A stretch of DNA of 64,000 nucleotides from assembly GCF_024125445.1 (NCBI RefSeq), contig NZ_JAMXWM010000004.1:185105-249104 (forward strand), in the 5' to 3' direction. The DNA comes from Sporolactobacillus shoreicorticis (lineage in GTDB: Bacteria > Bacillota > Bacilli > Bacillales > Sporolactobacillaceae). The notes beneath the pieces are model-generated. The model saw only the letters and a program-made list of their open reading frames with translations. It did not search any database and was not told the DNA's origin. The translations under genes were made by a program, and so were the position numbers. Positions within the stretch are counted from its first letter, which is position 1. Each line of letters starts with the position of its first letter. Shown here one piece after another: positions 42,230 through 50,823 of the stretch.

Positions 42230-43234
42230 CTATTGTCTCAGTATTGCTTTATCCTTCCGCCACAGAATAAGTGCGATCACCCATGATGTGAGCAATAATG
42301 AGACAAGTAAATAGCCGATTGAATTCAAATTTAACGAACTGATAAAATGCCAGAACGAACCCTTCCATTGAAAAAGACTGGAAAATGTTTGCACCAATTC
42401 TGTAAAGCCTATAAACACGGCTGCAGAGACAGATAAACTTGTAATGATTAAATTATAAATAATTTTTCCAGCGGGATTCAGTAGCGCCATTTTGTAGGCG
42501 CGCGACATCATGACAGAATCCAGCGTATCAACAATAATCATGCCCGACGTAAATAATAAAGGGATAGAGAGAATAGCCGGAACTGAAAAGAATCCCTTTG
42601 TCAATTCGGCAGACAGGGCAAGAACAGCGACTTCGGTTGTCGTGTCAAAACCTAATCCGAACAAGAAACCTATCGGATAAATGTGCCAACTGCGATTGAC
42701 AAAATGAAACAGACGATGGAAGATCCGTGTTAAAAATCCATAGGGTGCTGCGTCTGTCATTTCTTCATTGACCATATCTGTGTCTCTCTTTCTAAATGCT
42801 CTAATTAAATTTGAGAGCGTAATTAAATTTAATGTAGCAATCAAAAGTAGAAACATCCCTGAAATAAATGGACCGAAAAGGCCGCCAATTTGACTGATGA
42901 TACCAAATTGTTGTTGAGACCAGTGAACAAACAGGCTCATAAGTAAGGACATAATGATGACCACGGTTGAATGGCCGAACGAAAAGAAAAAACCGACCCC
43001 GGAAGAATCCTGTTTCTGCTCAACGAGTTTGCGTACGGTATTGTCGATCGCTGCAATATGATCCGCATCAAATGCATGGCGCAAGCCAAGCAGATAGGCA
43101 ATTAAACCTGCGCCCATAATTGCCGGATGAAGGCCTGATACAATGAAGAAAAGAACGAAACTCATTACATTGAACAGAATACATGTCATAATGTAAACGA
43201 CACTGTGCCGATAAATTTGAATAGTTGGTTTCAT
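42230..43234 (-). CDS. NiCoT-family nickel/cobalt permease
   Basis: Membrane permease of 334 residues with about eight hydrophobic segments. The family signature is HAFDADH (H53-H59, in LRHAFDADHIAAIDNTVRK), the metal-recognition helix of HoxN/NixA transporters. Further motifs are FFFSFGHSTVVIIMS and LGFDTTTEVAVLAL. It lies 45 bases after the larD-like gene on the same strand. Because LarA needs a nickel-pincer cofactor, nickel is the likely substrate. L. plantarum uses a different, ECF-type larMNQO uptake system here. Confidence 0.92.
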   Translation of the reverse strand: MKPTIQIYRHSVVYIMTCILFNVMSFVLFFIVSGLHPAIMGAGLIAYLLGLRHAFDADHIAAIDNTVRKLVEQKQDSSGVGFFFSFGHSTVVIIMSLLMSLFVHWSQQQFGIISQIGGLFGPFISGMFLLLIATLNLITLSNLIRAFRKRDTDMVNEEMTDAAPYGFLTRIFHRLFHFVNRSWHIYPIGFLFGLGFDTTTEVAVLALSAELTKGFFSVPAILSIPLLFTSGMIIVDTLDSVMMSRAYKMALLNPAGKIIYNLIITSLSVSAAVFIGFTELVQTFSSLFQWKGSFWHFISSLNLNSIGYLLVSLLLTSWVIALILWRKDKAILRQ

Positions 43235-43279
43235 TGGAAAACCCTCATTTCATGACAAAAAATCGAACATAAATGGAAA

Positions 43280-44008
43280 TTAATAGATTCCTTTAAAAAG
43301 TAGAACGGCACAGATAGCAGCAATGATCGGCGAAACGACAGGAATCCATGAATAATTCCAATCAGAAGTACCTTTCTGTCGCAGTGGGAAAAGGGCATGT
43401 ACAATACGTGGTCCTAGATCACGTGCAGGATTCAGTCCGGGACCGGTCGGACCTCCGAGTGAAGCGACAAGTGCCCATACAAGGAACCCTAATCCGAGTT
43501 GAGCGACGCCCGTTTCATGGGTCAATACAGTCGAATGTGTGATCAGCATCGCCCCGAAGACAAGAATAAACGTACCGAGAAATTCATTGACAAAGCCATC
43601 CCATTGGCTGCCTGATGCTGAAATGGTGGAACAAGTACCCAAAACTGCCTGATGATTATCTGTTTGATCATAAAAAGGTTTATAAGCAAAAATTAATAAG
43701 ATCTGCCCGAGCATCGCTCCGATCATTTGGGAGATAATATAGGGAAGTACGTCGGACCATGGAAAAAGACCTCCAACAGCGGTTCCCAATGTAATTGCCG
43801 GATTAATTTGGCAGCCGCTGATCGGCCCAAACATCATGACAGGAATCATGACCCCGAAACCGTAACCGACCGCGATAATCATCCATCCGTTGTGGTAGCC
43901 CTTGGTGCCTTTTAATTCAACGTTTGCAACGGCACCGTTTCCTAAAATAATCATAATTGCTGTACCGATGAGTTCACTGATACAACGAACGGTTAATGAG
44001 TAAGTCAT
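43280..44008 (-). CDS. larD: LarD-like aquaglyceroporin (lactic acid channel)
   Basis: MIP-family channel of 242 residues with six helices and both Asn-Pro-Ala boxes: CQINPAITLG (about 67-76) and GLNPARDLGPR (about 190-200). In L. plantarum LarD (GlpF4) in the lar operon facilitates lactic acid diffusion. Position directly after larC and before the nickel permease supports the same role. GAAAGGAAAG lies about 9 bases before the ATG. Glycerol as an alternative substrate cannot be excluded. Confidence 0.85.
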   Translation of the reverse strand: MTYSLTVRCISELIGTAIMIILGNGAVANVELKGTKGYHNGWMIIAVGYGFGVMIPVMMFGPISGCQINPAITLGTAVGGLFPWSDVLPYIISQMIGAMLGQILLIFAYKPFYDQTDNHQAVLGTCSTISASGSQWDGFVNEFLGTFILVFGAMLITHSTVLTHETGVAQLGLGFLVWALVASLGGPTGPGLNPARDLGPRIVHALFPLRQKGTSDWNYSWIPVVSPIIAAICAVLLFKGIY

Positions 44009-44067
44009 CTTGTTTTCTTTCCTTTCATTGCGATATCCATTGAATTTTATTTGTGCAGACCAATTTT

Positions 44068-45297
44068 TTACATCGTGTCGGCAGTTTGATTTTTCTGTAA
44101 CTGTAGAATACTTTGGCGCGCGGCATCATAGACAGCCGTCAGCGGCACCTGGTTTTCTTCTGCAAGAAAAGCGCAATCATCAAATTCCGGCGCCCATTTT
44201 TCAACATTATTCCGTATCGCGTGTTTGACATGAATTTGGCCGTATGGTGTGGCCAGCTGAATAAATTCACGGTGCATTTTATAGCGCGGACAATGAAAGA
44301 CACGCACGCCAAGAGTTGTCGTTTCTTTGAAAATAATTTCAGTAATTTTTTCTTCATCTTCAGGTTTCGCCAGTACCGAGAGTTTAACTGCCGGACGGTT
44401 TTTTTTCATATAGATCGGTGTGTAATAGGCGTCCAGAGCTCCTTGACAAAGTAGGTGATTCATTGCGTAGCCAAGGATTTCACCTGTTTGGTCATCAATA
44501 TTTGCTTCAAGCAGAACGACTTCATCCTGTGTACTGTTCTCTGGCTGCCCTTGTTCACCAAGAATCCCTCGCAGAGCATTTATTCGGCCTGTACTACGTT
44601 TTCCTGTTCCGTATCCGATTCGTTGAATATTCATCATGGGAACAGCTCCAAACTTGCTGGCGATGGTTTTAACAATGGCCATTCCGGTTGGTGTAACCAG
44701 TTCGGTTGCTACATCATCTTGAATATAGGGAATCGCTCGGCTGCCTGAGGCGAGCATTTGTGCAACGGCAGGAACAGGGACGGGCATCTGACCATGGGCA
44801 CACGTAATAAAGCCGTGACCATCGTGAAGAGGCGAGGCATGAATCTTCTTTATGCCCAATTTCTCTAAACCGATAAATGTTCCGACTATATCAACAATAC
44901 TGTCCACTGCACCAACCTCATGAAAGTGCACATCGTCAATTGACTTGCCATGAACATGCGCTTCTGCTTGAGCAACTTCTTCAAACACACGTACGGACAT
45001 CGTTTTGACCCACTCGGACAGAGAACTTTCATGGATGATTTTACAGCAATCTGACAAATTACGATGAAGCCCATGGTGATGCCCCTTCCCGTGGGCTTCA
45101 TGAGTAAGCATGACCGTGACATCGCTGCCGCAAATTGCTCCTGTCCTTTTTTTTGAAAAATGAACCGTGTAGCCGCCCATATTCATTTTTCTTAATTCTC
45201 CGGTCAGATCGCTTTCTTTAAGCCCCAAGTCGATTAACAGGCCTAAAAGCATATCTCCGCTGATTCCTGAGAAGCAGTCTAAATACAAAATCTTCAT
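44068..45297 (-). CDS. larC: nickel pincer cofactor biosynthesis protein LarC
   Basis: Cyclometallase of 409 residues that inserts nickel into the thiolated pyridinium nucleotide, CTP-dependent in L. plantarum. It starts MKILYLDCFSGISGDMLLG, has a histidine-rich stretch HEAHGKGHHHGLHRN (about 69-83), VHFHEVGAVDSIVDIVG, and a C-terminal ferredoxin-like domain (LEANIDDQTGEILGYAM onward). ATG 45297 overlaps the larB stop, with AGGTG 7 bases upstream; an in-frame GTG at 45306 is less likely. The coding sequence is continuous, unlike L. plantarum where larC1/larC2 are joined by a programmed frameshift. Confidence 0.94.
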   Translation of the reverse strand: MKILYLDCFSGISGDMLLGLLIDLGLKESDLTGELRKMNMGGYTVHFSKKRTGAICGSDVTVMLTHEAHGKGHHHGLHRNLSDCCKIIHESSLSEWVKTMSVRVFEEVAQAEAHVHGKSIDDVHFHEVGAVDSIVDIVGTFIGLEKLGIKKIHASPLHDGHGFITCAHGQMPVPVPAVAQMLASGSRAIPYIQDDVATELVTPTGMAIVKTIASKFGAVPMMNIQRIGYGTGKRSTGRINALRGILGEQGQPENSTQDEVVLLEANIDDQTGEILGYAMNHLLCQGALDAYYTPIYMKKNRPAVKLSVLAKPEDEEKITEIIFKETTTLGVRVFHCPRYKMHREFIQLATPYGQIHVKHAIRNNVEKWAPEFDDCAFLAEENQVPLTAVYDAARQSILQLQKNQTADTM

Positions 45298-46064
45298 AAT
45301 TGACACCTGTTCTCCAATTCTTTTATAATTAAACTGGCATTGTATGCGGCGCCAAAACCATTATCAATATTAACGACGCTTACGCCGCTGGAACAACTGT
45401 TCAGCATGGAAAGCAGAGCGGCGAGACCGTTGAAGCTGGAGCCGTATCCGACGCTTGTCGGAACGGCTATGACCGGCCGGTCAACCAAACCACCGACGAC
45501 ACTGGCTAATGCACCTTCCATACCTGCGATAACGATAATGACGTCCGCTTTTCTGATTTTATCGAGCTGAGCGAATAACCGATGAATGCCAGCAACGCCG
45601 ACATCATAGATGCGTTCTACCGAGTTGCCAAACGCTTCGGCGGTAACTGCTGCTTCTTCAGCCACGCCAATGTCCGAGGTTCCGGCAGTGACAATGGCAA
45701 GATAATGCGTGCTGGACGTGTTTGGGCTCGATGGATGAATGACGATACAGCGCGCCTCAGGGTAATAGACGGCTTCGGGAACAACTTCCAATACGCCTCG
45801 ATAGTCTTGTTCCGAAGCACGTGTTGCAAGAACGGTGTTTCCTGTGCGGGCGAGAACCTTGGCAATCTTCTGTGTTTGGTGCACCGTTTTTCCTTCGCAA
45901 TAAATGACTTCAGGAAATCCGTTGCGAAGCTTTCGATGATGGTCAATTTTGGCGAAGCCAAGATTTTCGAACGGCAGTGTTTTTAAATGGCCGATTGCTT
46001 CATCAAGATCCAGTGTTCCGTCTTTAACTTGAGACAACAAGGCTCTTAAGTTGTCTTCATACAT
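45294..46064 (-). CDS. larB: nickel pincer cofactor biosynthesis protein LarB
   Basis: PurE-like carboxylase/hydrolase of 256 residues that carboxylates nicotinic acid adenine dinucleotide at C5, first step to the pincer cofactor. It has KIDHHRKLRNGFPEVIYCEG in the N-terminal half and the PurE-like core AIVTAGTSDIGVAEEAAVTA, YDVGVAGIHRL, VIAGMEGALASVVGGLV and VPTSVGYGSSFNGLAAL. It overlaps larE by 8 bases and larC by four. Confidence 0.95.
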   Translation of the reverse strand: MYEDNLRALLSQVKDGTLDLDEAIGHLKTLPFENLGFAKIDHHRKLRNGFPEVIYCEGKTVHQTQKIAKVLARTGNTVLATRASEQDYRGVLEVVPEAVYYPEARCIVIHPSSPNTSSTHYLAIVTAGTSDIGVAEEAAVTAEAFGNSVERIYDVGVAGIHRLFAQLDKIRKADVIIVIAGMEGALASVVGGLVDRPVIAVPTSVGYGSSFNGLAALLSMLNSCSSGVSVVNIDNGFGAAYNASLIIKELENRCQL

Positions 46065-46911
46065 GACTGTTCATGCTCACTTTGATCTTTGTTTTATTAT
46101 CCAGGTTTTCATTTAAACTGCCTCGTCGGTAGCCTTGCAGGTCGAGTGTCGTATAAGCAAATCCGATTTTTCGAAACTGCTCGGCCACACGATCCATCAC
46201 TTCGGCATCAAAGAAGATCTGCCGTTCCTCCGGCGCAACCTCAATCCTTGCGATATTTCCATGATGATAGCGCACACGCAGATTACGGATGTTCAGCTCT
46301 TTCAAAACATGTTCTGCTTCGCTGATTTTCTTTAACTTTTCCTCGGTGATCTGTTCTCCGTATTGAACTCGTGAAGCAAGACACGCACTGGCCGGCTTGT
46401 TCCATGTCGGCAGATGATACATCTTTGAAAAGAAGCGGATATCCGCTTTTGTCATTCCCGCTTCTTTAAGCGGACTGACGACACCGATCTCTTTCAGTGC
46501 GCGCATGCCCGGGCGGAAGTCGCCTTTGTCGTCAAGATTAATTCCGGCAGCCAGCCAATGAATCCCTTGCCTCTGCGCTTCTTTGGACATCTCGCTGAAT
46601 TCCATCGCCTTGCAATAATAGCAGCGGTTTGCCGAATTGTGCCGGAAATCGGCTTTCTCGAGTTGATTCATTTGAATAATTTTGTAATTAATCGTATTGT
46701 TTTTTAGAAAAGACTTCACATCTTTTAAATCGTCTTCGGTGACCGTCGGCGATTGGATGGTCAGTGCTAGGGCACCGTTCTGCAATTCTTCTTGAGCTAC
46801 TTTTAATAAAAAGGTACTGTCGACACCGCCGGAAAATGCAATCGCTATTTTCTTGTATCCGCGCAACAGTGTTTTTAATTTATCTAGTTTAGAAGCTTGC
46901 GAGGGCAGCAT
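46057..46911 (-). CDS. larE: pyridinium sulfur transferase LarE
   Basis: ATP-dependent sulfur transferase of 284 residues with the PP-loop IAFSGGVDSTFLL (about 24-36) and the reactive cysteine C177 in NKPASACLASRVQYG. This corresponds to C176 of L. plantarum LarE, whose sulfur is sacrificed. The extra cysteines of iron-sulfur LarE types are not seen in this motif, so the single-turnover form is inferred. ATG 46911 has AAAGGAG 8 bases upstream; an in-frame upstream start at 46962 has no site. Second gene of the operon, 54 bases after larA. Confidence 0.94.
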   Translation of the reverse strand: MLPSQASKLDKLKTLLRGYKKIAIAFSGGVDSTFLLKVAQEELQNGALALTIQSPTVTEDDLKDVKSFLKNNTINYKIIQMNQLEKADFRHNSANRCYYCKAMEFSEMSKEAQRQGIHWLAAGINLDDKGDFRPGMRALKEIGVVSPLKEAGMTKADIRFFSKMYHLPTWNKPASACLASRVQYGEQITEEKLKKISEAEHVLKELNIRNLRVRYHHGNIARIEVAPEERQIFFDAEVMDRVAEQFRKIGFAYTTLDLQGYRRGSLNENLDNKTKIKVSMNSHV

Positions 46912-46965
46912 AAGTACAGCTCCTTTAATGAATCGATGAATGCTCTTTTCTGAGACATTCACCGT

Positions 46966-48249
46966 TTATTTCACAATAACGCCAAGACCATCAGGGATCA
47001 CGGTTACGTTCGCATCCTCTCCCATACGCGCGAATGCTTTTTCCAGTGCCTCGTCCAGTGTAAGGGCAAGTTCCATATGCATGGAGGTAACCAGGTTCGG
47101 ATCAACGAGGTCAGACACAATAATGACATGATGTCTGGAAAGAATTCGTGCCAAAATTTGCGATGTCCATTGATCCGGAACGGTTTCCTGACGAGCAGTG
47201 TGTGTTGCTTTTTCGAGGAACTCTGCTGGATCATCGACGTCTGCGATATTGTGATAGAATCCTTCGCCGCCATGTCCGTCGGCACAGCCGGCAACCATGA
47301 TAATGACTCCGCCTTCGTTGTTTGTTGCTTCTGCTGCGGTCATTCCTTTGACCGCTTGGTAGATATTCTGATCAAGAGGGTAGCCGCCGTTGGTTACTAC
47401 GGTAATTTCACTCGGCACCTTTTTCACCTCGGCCATCTGTTCAACGAAACGACAGCCTGTCTTGTGTGCTTCTTCCAGATCCCCGGCGAAACTTTTGATC
47501 ACCTTTTTGCTCTCATCCAGAACGACATTAAGAATAAATTTCAGCTTTGCCGTTTTTGCCGCGTAGAGCATATCCTTATGAATCGGATTATGGTGAAGAT
47601 TGCCTGTACGCGCCTGATCTGAATCAATAAATTCACCGCAGTGGTTGGCCATGATTGTCTTGTACGATGCAATACCTGGAAGTACTGATTTTCGACCGCC
47701 GGAAAAGCCTGCAAAGAAATGCGATTCAATGAATCCCTCGGCAATCAGTAAATCAGCTTCGATTGCTGTTTTATTTACAATACAAGGGCCGCCGGAGGGA
47801 AGGGTCCCGATTTTAATCATCGATGCATCATCGGTGGACACATGCATCACGATTTGTTCGTCAGCAACAATACGTTCCCCATATTTATTGACAAGTTCTT
47901 CATGAGTGGATGGCCGATGAAATCCAGTTGCAACAAGAATCTTAATCTCTGCATTGGGTTCAACGGAACGAATACGCCGCAAAAGGATCGGCATTGTGAT
48001 TTTTGATGGAACCGGCCGCGTGTGATCAGAACTGATAATGACAATCTTTCTCTTGCCTTTTACCAGTTTTTCCAATTTTGGAGAACCAATTGGATGATCA
48101 AGTGAAGCCTCAACAATCTCTGATTCTGATTGGTGGGCTTCGCTGATTTCGGTCTCCGATTTGAGAATGCCGGCTAAATGTGCTTCATCAATGGATAAAT
48201 TCAGTTGTTTTTTGTCATAAGGTAATTTTATCGTTGACACTACATTCAT
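46966..48249 (-). CDS. larA: lactate racemase LarA
   Basis: Nickel-pincer-dependent enzyme of 427 residues that interconverts D- and L-lactate. All residues assigned in L. plantarum LarA are present at a constant offset of +3: D75 and R78 (SSDHTRPV), H111 (ATGFHRP), H177 (IESHFFAG), K187 (GGRKSVLPG, the covalent lysine), H203 (NHCGEF), Q298 and K301 (QAVKGM). The enzyme is therefore expected to be active; related LarA-like hydroxyacid racemases or epimerases remain possible. It heads the larA-larE-larB-larC-larD-NiCoT unit. AGAGGGATG overlaps the start. Confidence 0.93.
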   Translation of the reverse strand: MNVVSTIKLPYDKKQLNLSIDEAHLAGILKSETEISEAHQSESEIVEASLDHPIGSPKLEKLVKGKRKIVIISSDHTRPVPSKITMPILLRRIRSVEPNAEIKILVATGFHRPSTHEELVNKYGERIVADEQIVMHVSTDDASMIKIGTLPSGGPCIVNKTAIEADLLIAEGFIESHFFAGFSGGRKSVLPGIASYKTIMANHCGEFIDSDQARTGNLHHNPIHKDMLYAAKTAKLKFILNVVLDESKKVIKSFAGDLEEAHKTGCRFVEQMAEVKKVPSEITVVTNGGYPLDQNIYQAVKGMTAAEATNNEGGVIIMVAGCADGHGGEGFYHNIADVDDPAEFLEKATHTARQETVPDQWTSQILARILSRHHVIIVSDLVDPNLVTSMHMELALTLDEALEKAFARMGEDANVTVIPDGLGVIVK

Positions 48250-48268
48250 CCCTCTTCAGGTTCGCTAT

Positions 48269-48282
48269 GGAATGCGCATTCC
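48269..48282. promoter_or_regulatory. perfect palindrome upstream of larA
   Basis: GGAATGCGCATTCC, a 14-bp perfect inverted repeat 20 bases before the larA ATG. It has no T-run, so it is not a terminator. It may be an operator or an mRNA hairpin near the ribosome binding site. The rest of 48283-48488 is A/T-rich, probably the larA promoter, without an element I can name. Confidence 0.4.
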
Positions 48283-48488
48283 GTTGCTTTTCTTGACTTA
48301 AGAGCTCATAAAGAAGCATACACAGACTTTTGCGTTTTGTATAACAAATATAAAAGATGACAGTTATAAAAAAAAATGATGGCAGCTTGTGGGGAAGGAG
48401 ATAAGGTGGGACAGAAAAAGTGAAAAGGCTTTCGATGCGGAAAATCTTTGGTGAACCTGCGAAGAATTAAAAAAGAGTAAAGGCTTTG

Positions 48489-49403
48489 TTATTCCATTCG
48501 AAACGCTTTATTGAGCTTAATGACGTAATCGATAAACAGCTTCATCATATCGTATTTGGGATTTTCTTTTTTGTATAAGAGATAGGTTTTCAGATCAAGA
48601 ATCGGGTCAATGGCATACTGCATTCCCGGCTGCCTATTTTCTTGAAGCGCGGTAAGCAGCCGTTCGGGAAGCAGGGCGCCCGAATTATTCTCTTTGCAGT
48701 AATTTACGATGGCATAGGGTGTGGATAATTGAACCGTCGCCTTGGGTTCGGCATGGGCATTATGAATTAAATAGTTGTCGGTGATACTGCTCATCAGATA
48801 ATGTGTCGGATATTTGACGAACGGGTAGTGTAAAATTGTTTCGGCACTGATCTTCTTTCCAAAAAAAGATAGATTCGGGGCGTAATAGGCAATTCGATCC
48901 ATTCTGAAAAAAGCCTTGTCGTAGGGACCCAATTGCATATCAGGCGAAAGAAATGTCGAGGCAATATCAATACGTTCGTTTTCCAAAGAATGAATCAAAT
49001 TACTTTTTTCCATGCTGTAGACGGTAATGAAAATATTAGAATATTTTTGATGAAAATAGGCGGCATGCTGATTCATGAGCACATCACCCAATGAGGTCAG
49101 TACGCCGACTTTCAGCTCAAGTGGTTTTTTGCCAGTAACCTGTTGGACATCATAAATGGCTGTTTTTAAATTTGGAAGAATTTCATTTATTTTTCGGTAA
49201 AAAAATTCTCCTTCCGGAGTGAGCTTACTGCCTCGATTAGAACGCTCAATCAGCTTAACGCCGATGATTTGCTCCAATTTTTTCATTTGAAAACTGAAGG
49301 CCGATTGAGTTACCTTGGCCTCTTTAGCTGCCAGAGAAAAATTTTTAAATCGACCATAGATCAGAAAATCCTCAAGTTCTGTAATGCTTGGCATATCCAC
49401 CAT
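48489..49403 (-). CDS. LysR-family regulator next to larA
   Basis: A 304-residue LysR-type regulator with an N-terminal winged helix (ITELEDFLIYGRFKNFSLAA, TQSAFSFQMKKLEQIIGVKL, LTPEGEFFY) and a substrate-binding domain (LKVGVLTSLGDVLMNQH onward). It lies upstream of larA on the same strand, 239 bases away, and is preceded by AGAGGTG. It is a candidate lactate-responsive regulator of the lar genes; in L. plantarum this role is held by the unrelated Crp-Fnr protein LarR. The assignment is by position only. Confidence 0.85.
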   Translation of the reverse strand: MVDMPSITELEDFLIYGRFKNFSLAAKEAKVTQSAFSFQMKKLEQIIGVKLIERSNRGSKLTPEGEFFYRKINEILPNLKTAIYDVQQVTGKKPLELKVGVLTSLGDVLMNQHAAYFHQKYSNIFITVYSMEKSNLIHSLENERIDIASTFLSPDMQLGPYDKAFFRMDRIAYYAPNLSFFGKKISAETILHYPFVKYPTHYLMSSITDNYLIHNAHAEPKATVQLSTPYAIVNYCKENNSGALLPERLLTALQENRQPGMQYAIDPILDLKTYLLYKKENPKYDMMKLFIDYVIKLNKAFRME

Positions 49404-49736
49404 AATAGTACACCTCTAATCTGTTTAAAATTATTACGTGAGAAAATGGCTGCGAACCCATTTCTTTTCCAGTCACTCGAATAAGTTTACGCTGAAAATA
49501 ATTTGTTTGTAAAGAGATTCCGAAAGTCCGGGCATTCCGGAAAAAGCAGGTAAATCAAAATTTAAAAATCACAACATATTAGAAGGAACCTGATTGTTTG
49601 TTACAATTTAGGCACAATATTGTGAATTAATTAATAAGAAAAATATACATTTTAAGTAATATTGCAATAATTAATTTTTAGTCTGCTCCTATTTTATGTT
49701 TCTTCGCAGTGGCAAATGAAATAAATTTGAATGAAT

Positions 49737-49777
49737 AAAAAGACCGGAAGAGCAGTAATTAACGCCTTCCGGTCTTG
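49737..49777 (-). terminator. rho-independent terminator
   Basis: AAGACCGGAAG / CTTCCGGTCTT hairpin; on the minus strand it is followed by TTTTATTC. It ends the second MIP channel gene. Between it and the LysR start (49404-49736) I see only A/T-rich sequence that may contain the regulator's promoter. Confidence 0.85.
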
Positions 49778-49799
49778 CTATGCTTTTTATGAATATAAA

Positions 49800-50510
49800 T
49801 TAGAGGCCGAGGAACCCGCGAGCAAATAAAGCCGCGCAAGCTGCGCCGAGGAACGGTGCGATCCCTGGTACAAGAATGCCGTATTGCCAGTCATTGTTTG
49901 CTTTCCCGCCCGGAATCGGCAGAATGGCATGAGCAATACGAGGGCCCATGTCTCGAGCGAGGTTCATGGCGAATCCTGTAGGACCACCCATGCCCATACC
50001 GATTGCCCATACAAGAAGACCAACGGCGATCGGCACGATTCCCGGTGTTTTAACTGAGCAGATTGCTAAGATTGCGGTAATAAAAATAAACGTATCAATA
50101 AATTCGACAAAAAAGTTGCGCGGTAAATTGCGCACGTTTGGGTTTGTTGAGAAGATGTTGCGAATTTTTACCCGGTCGATATCCTTCGATGCTTTGAATT
50201 GATCGTAATAAGCGATAAAGACAACGATAGAACCGACGATACCGCCGAGTACTTCTGCAATACTTAATGGGATCACGCTTGACCATGGAATGTTGCCGAG
50301 AATGGCTTGTGCGACAACCATCGCGGGATTGATGCAAACATTTCCAAAGATAAATAATGAGATTGTAATACCGAAACCCCATGTTGTAATGGCGAAAATG
50401 TGACCGGAGTTCTGATATTTTGATGTCTTCAGCACCTCACAGCAGTGCACGCCGACACCAAAAATAATCATTAACGCCGTCCCCAAAAATTCCGCGATTA
50501 ACTGATGCAT
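49800..50510 (-). CDS. MIP-family channel with NLA second box
   Basis: Aquaglyceroporin-like protein of 236 residues, six helices. The first box is canonical (VCINPAMVV, about 59-67) but the second reads FAMNLARDMGPR, with Leu replacing the Pro of Asn-Pro-Ala. ATG 50510 is preferred because AGGGGGA lies about 10 bases upstream; a TTG at 50531 precedes that site. It is paralogous to the larD-like channel and shares the end GPRI-HA-LP. It diverges from an AraC-family gene. Lactate, glycerol or another small solute may pass. Confidence 0.82.
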   Translation of the reverse strand: MHQLIAEFLGTALMIIFGVGVHCCEVLKTSKYQNSGHIFAITTWGFGITISLFIFGNVCINPAMVVAQAILGNIPWSSVIPLSIAEVLGGIVGSIVVFIAYYDQFKASKDIDRVKIRNIFSTNPNVRNLPRNFFVEFIDTFIFITAILAICSVKTPGIVPIAVGLLVWAIGMGMGGPTGFAMNLARDMGPRIAHAILPIPGGKANNDWQYGILVPGIAPFLGAACAALFARGFLGL

Positions 50511-50823
50511 TGATTCATTTTCCCCCTGCAATTTGTTTTAACAGGAAGAGTATAAAAGGAATGCAAGTCCATTACTTTTCCGTTTTTCGGATTTAATTTT
50601 TCCATTTTTCATAGTATGCGGTTACAAAATGCAAATTTGTTGACTTCTAGGATTTGGATTGACTTTTTATTAAGAAAAGAGCTATTTTCGAACGCACACG
50701 TTTCTATTATCTGATATACTACCAAATGAAGGTTAATTGAGAGGGAAAAACGGATAGAAGATTAAAAGGAGACGGCCATTCGTCAACCGAGACAGACAAC
50801 AAGATGACAGGAGGTCCGACCCA

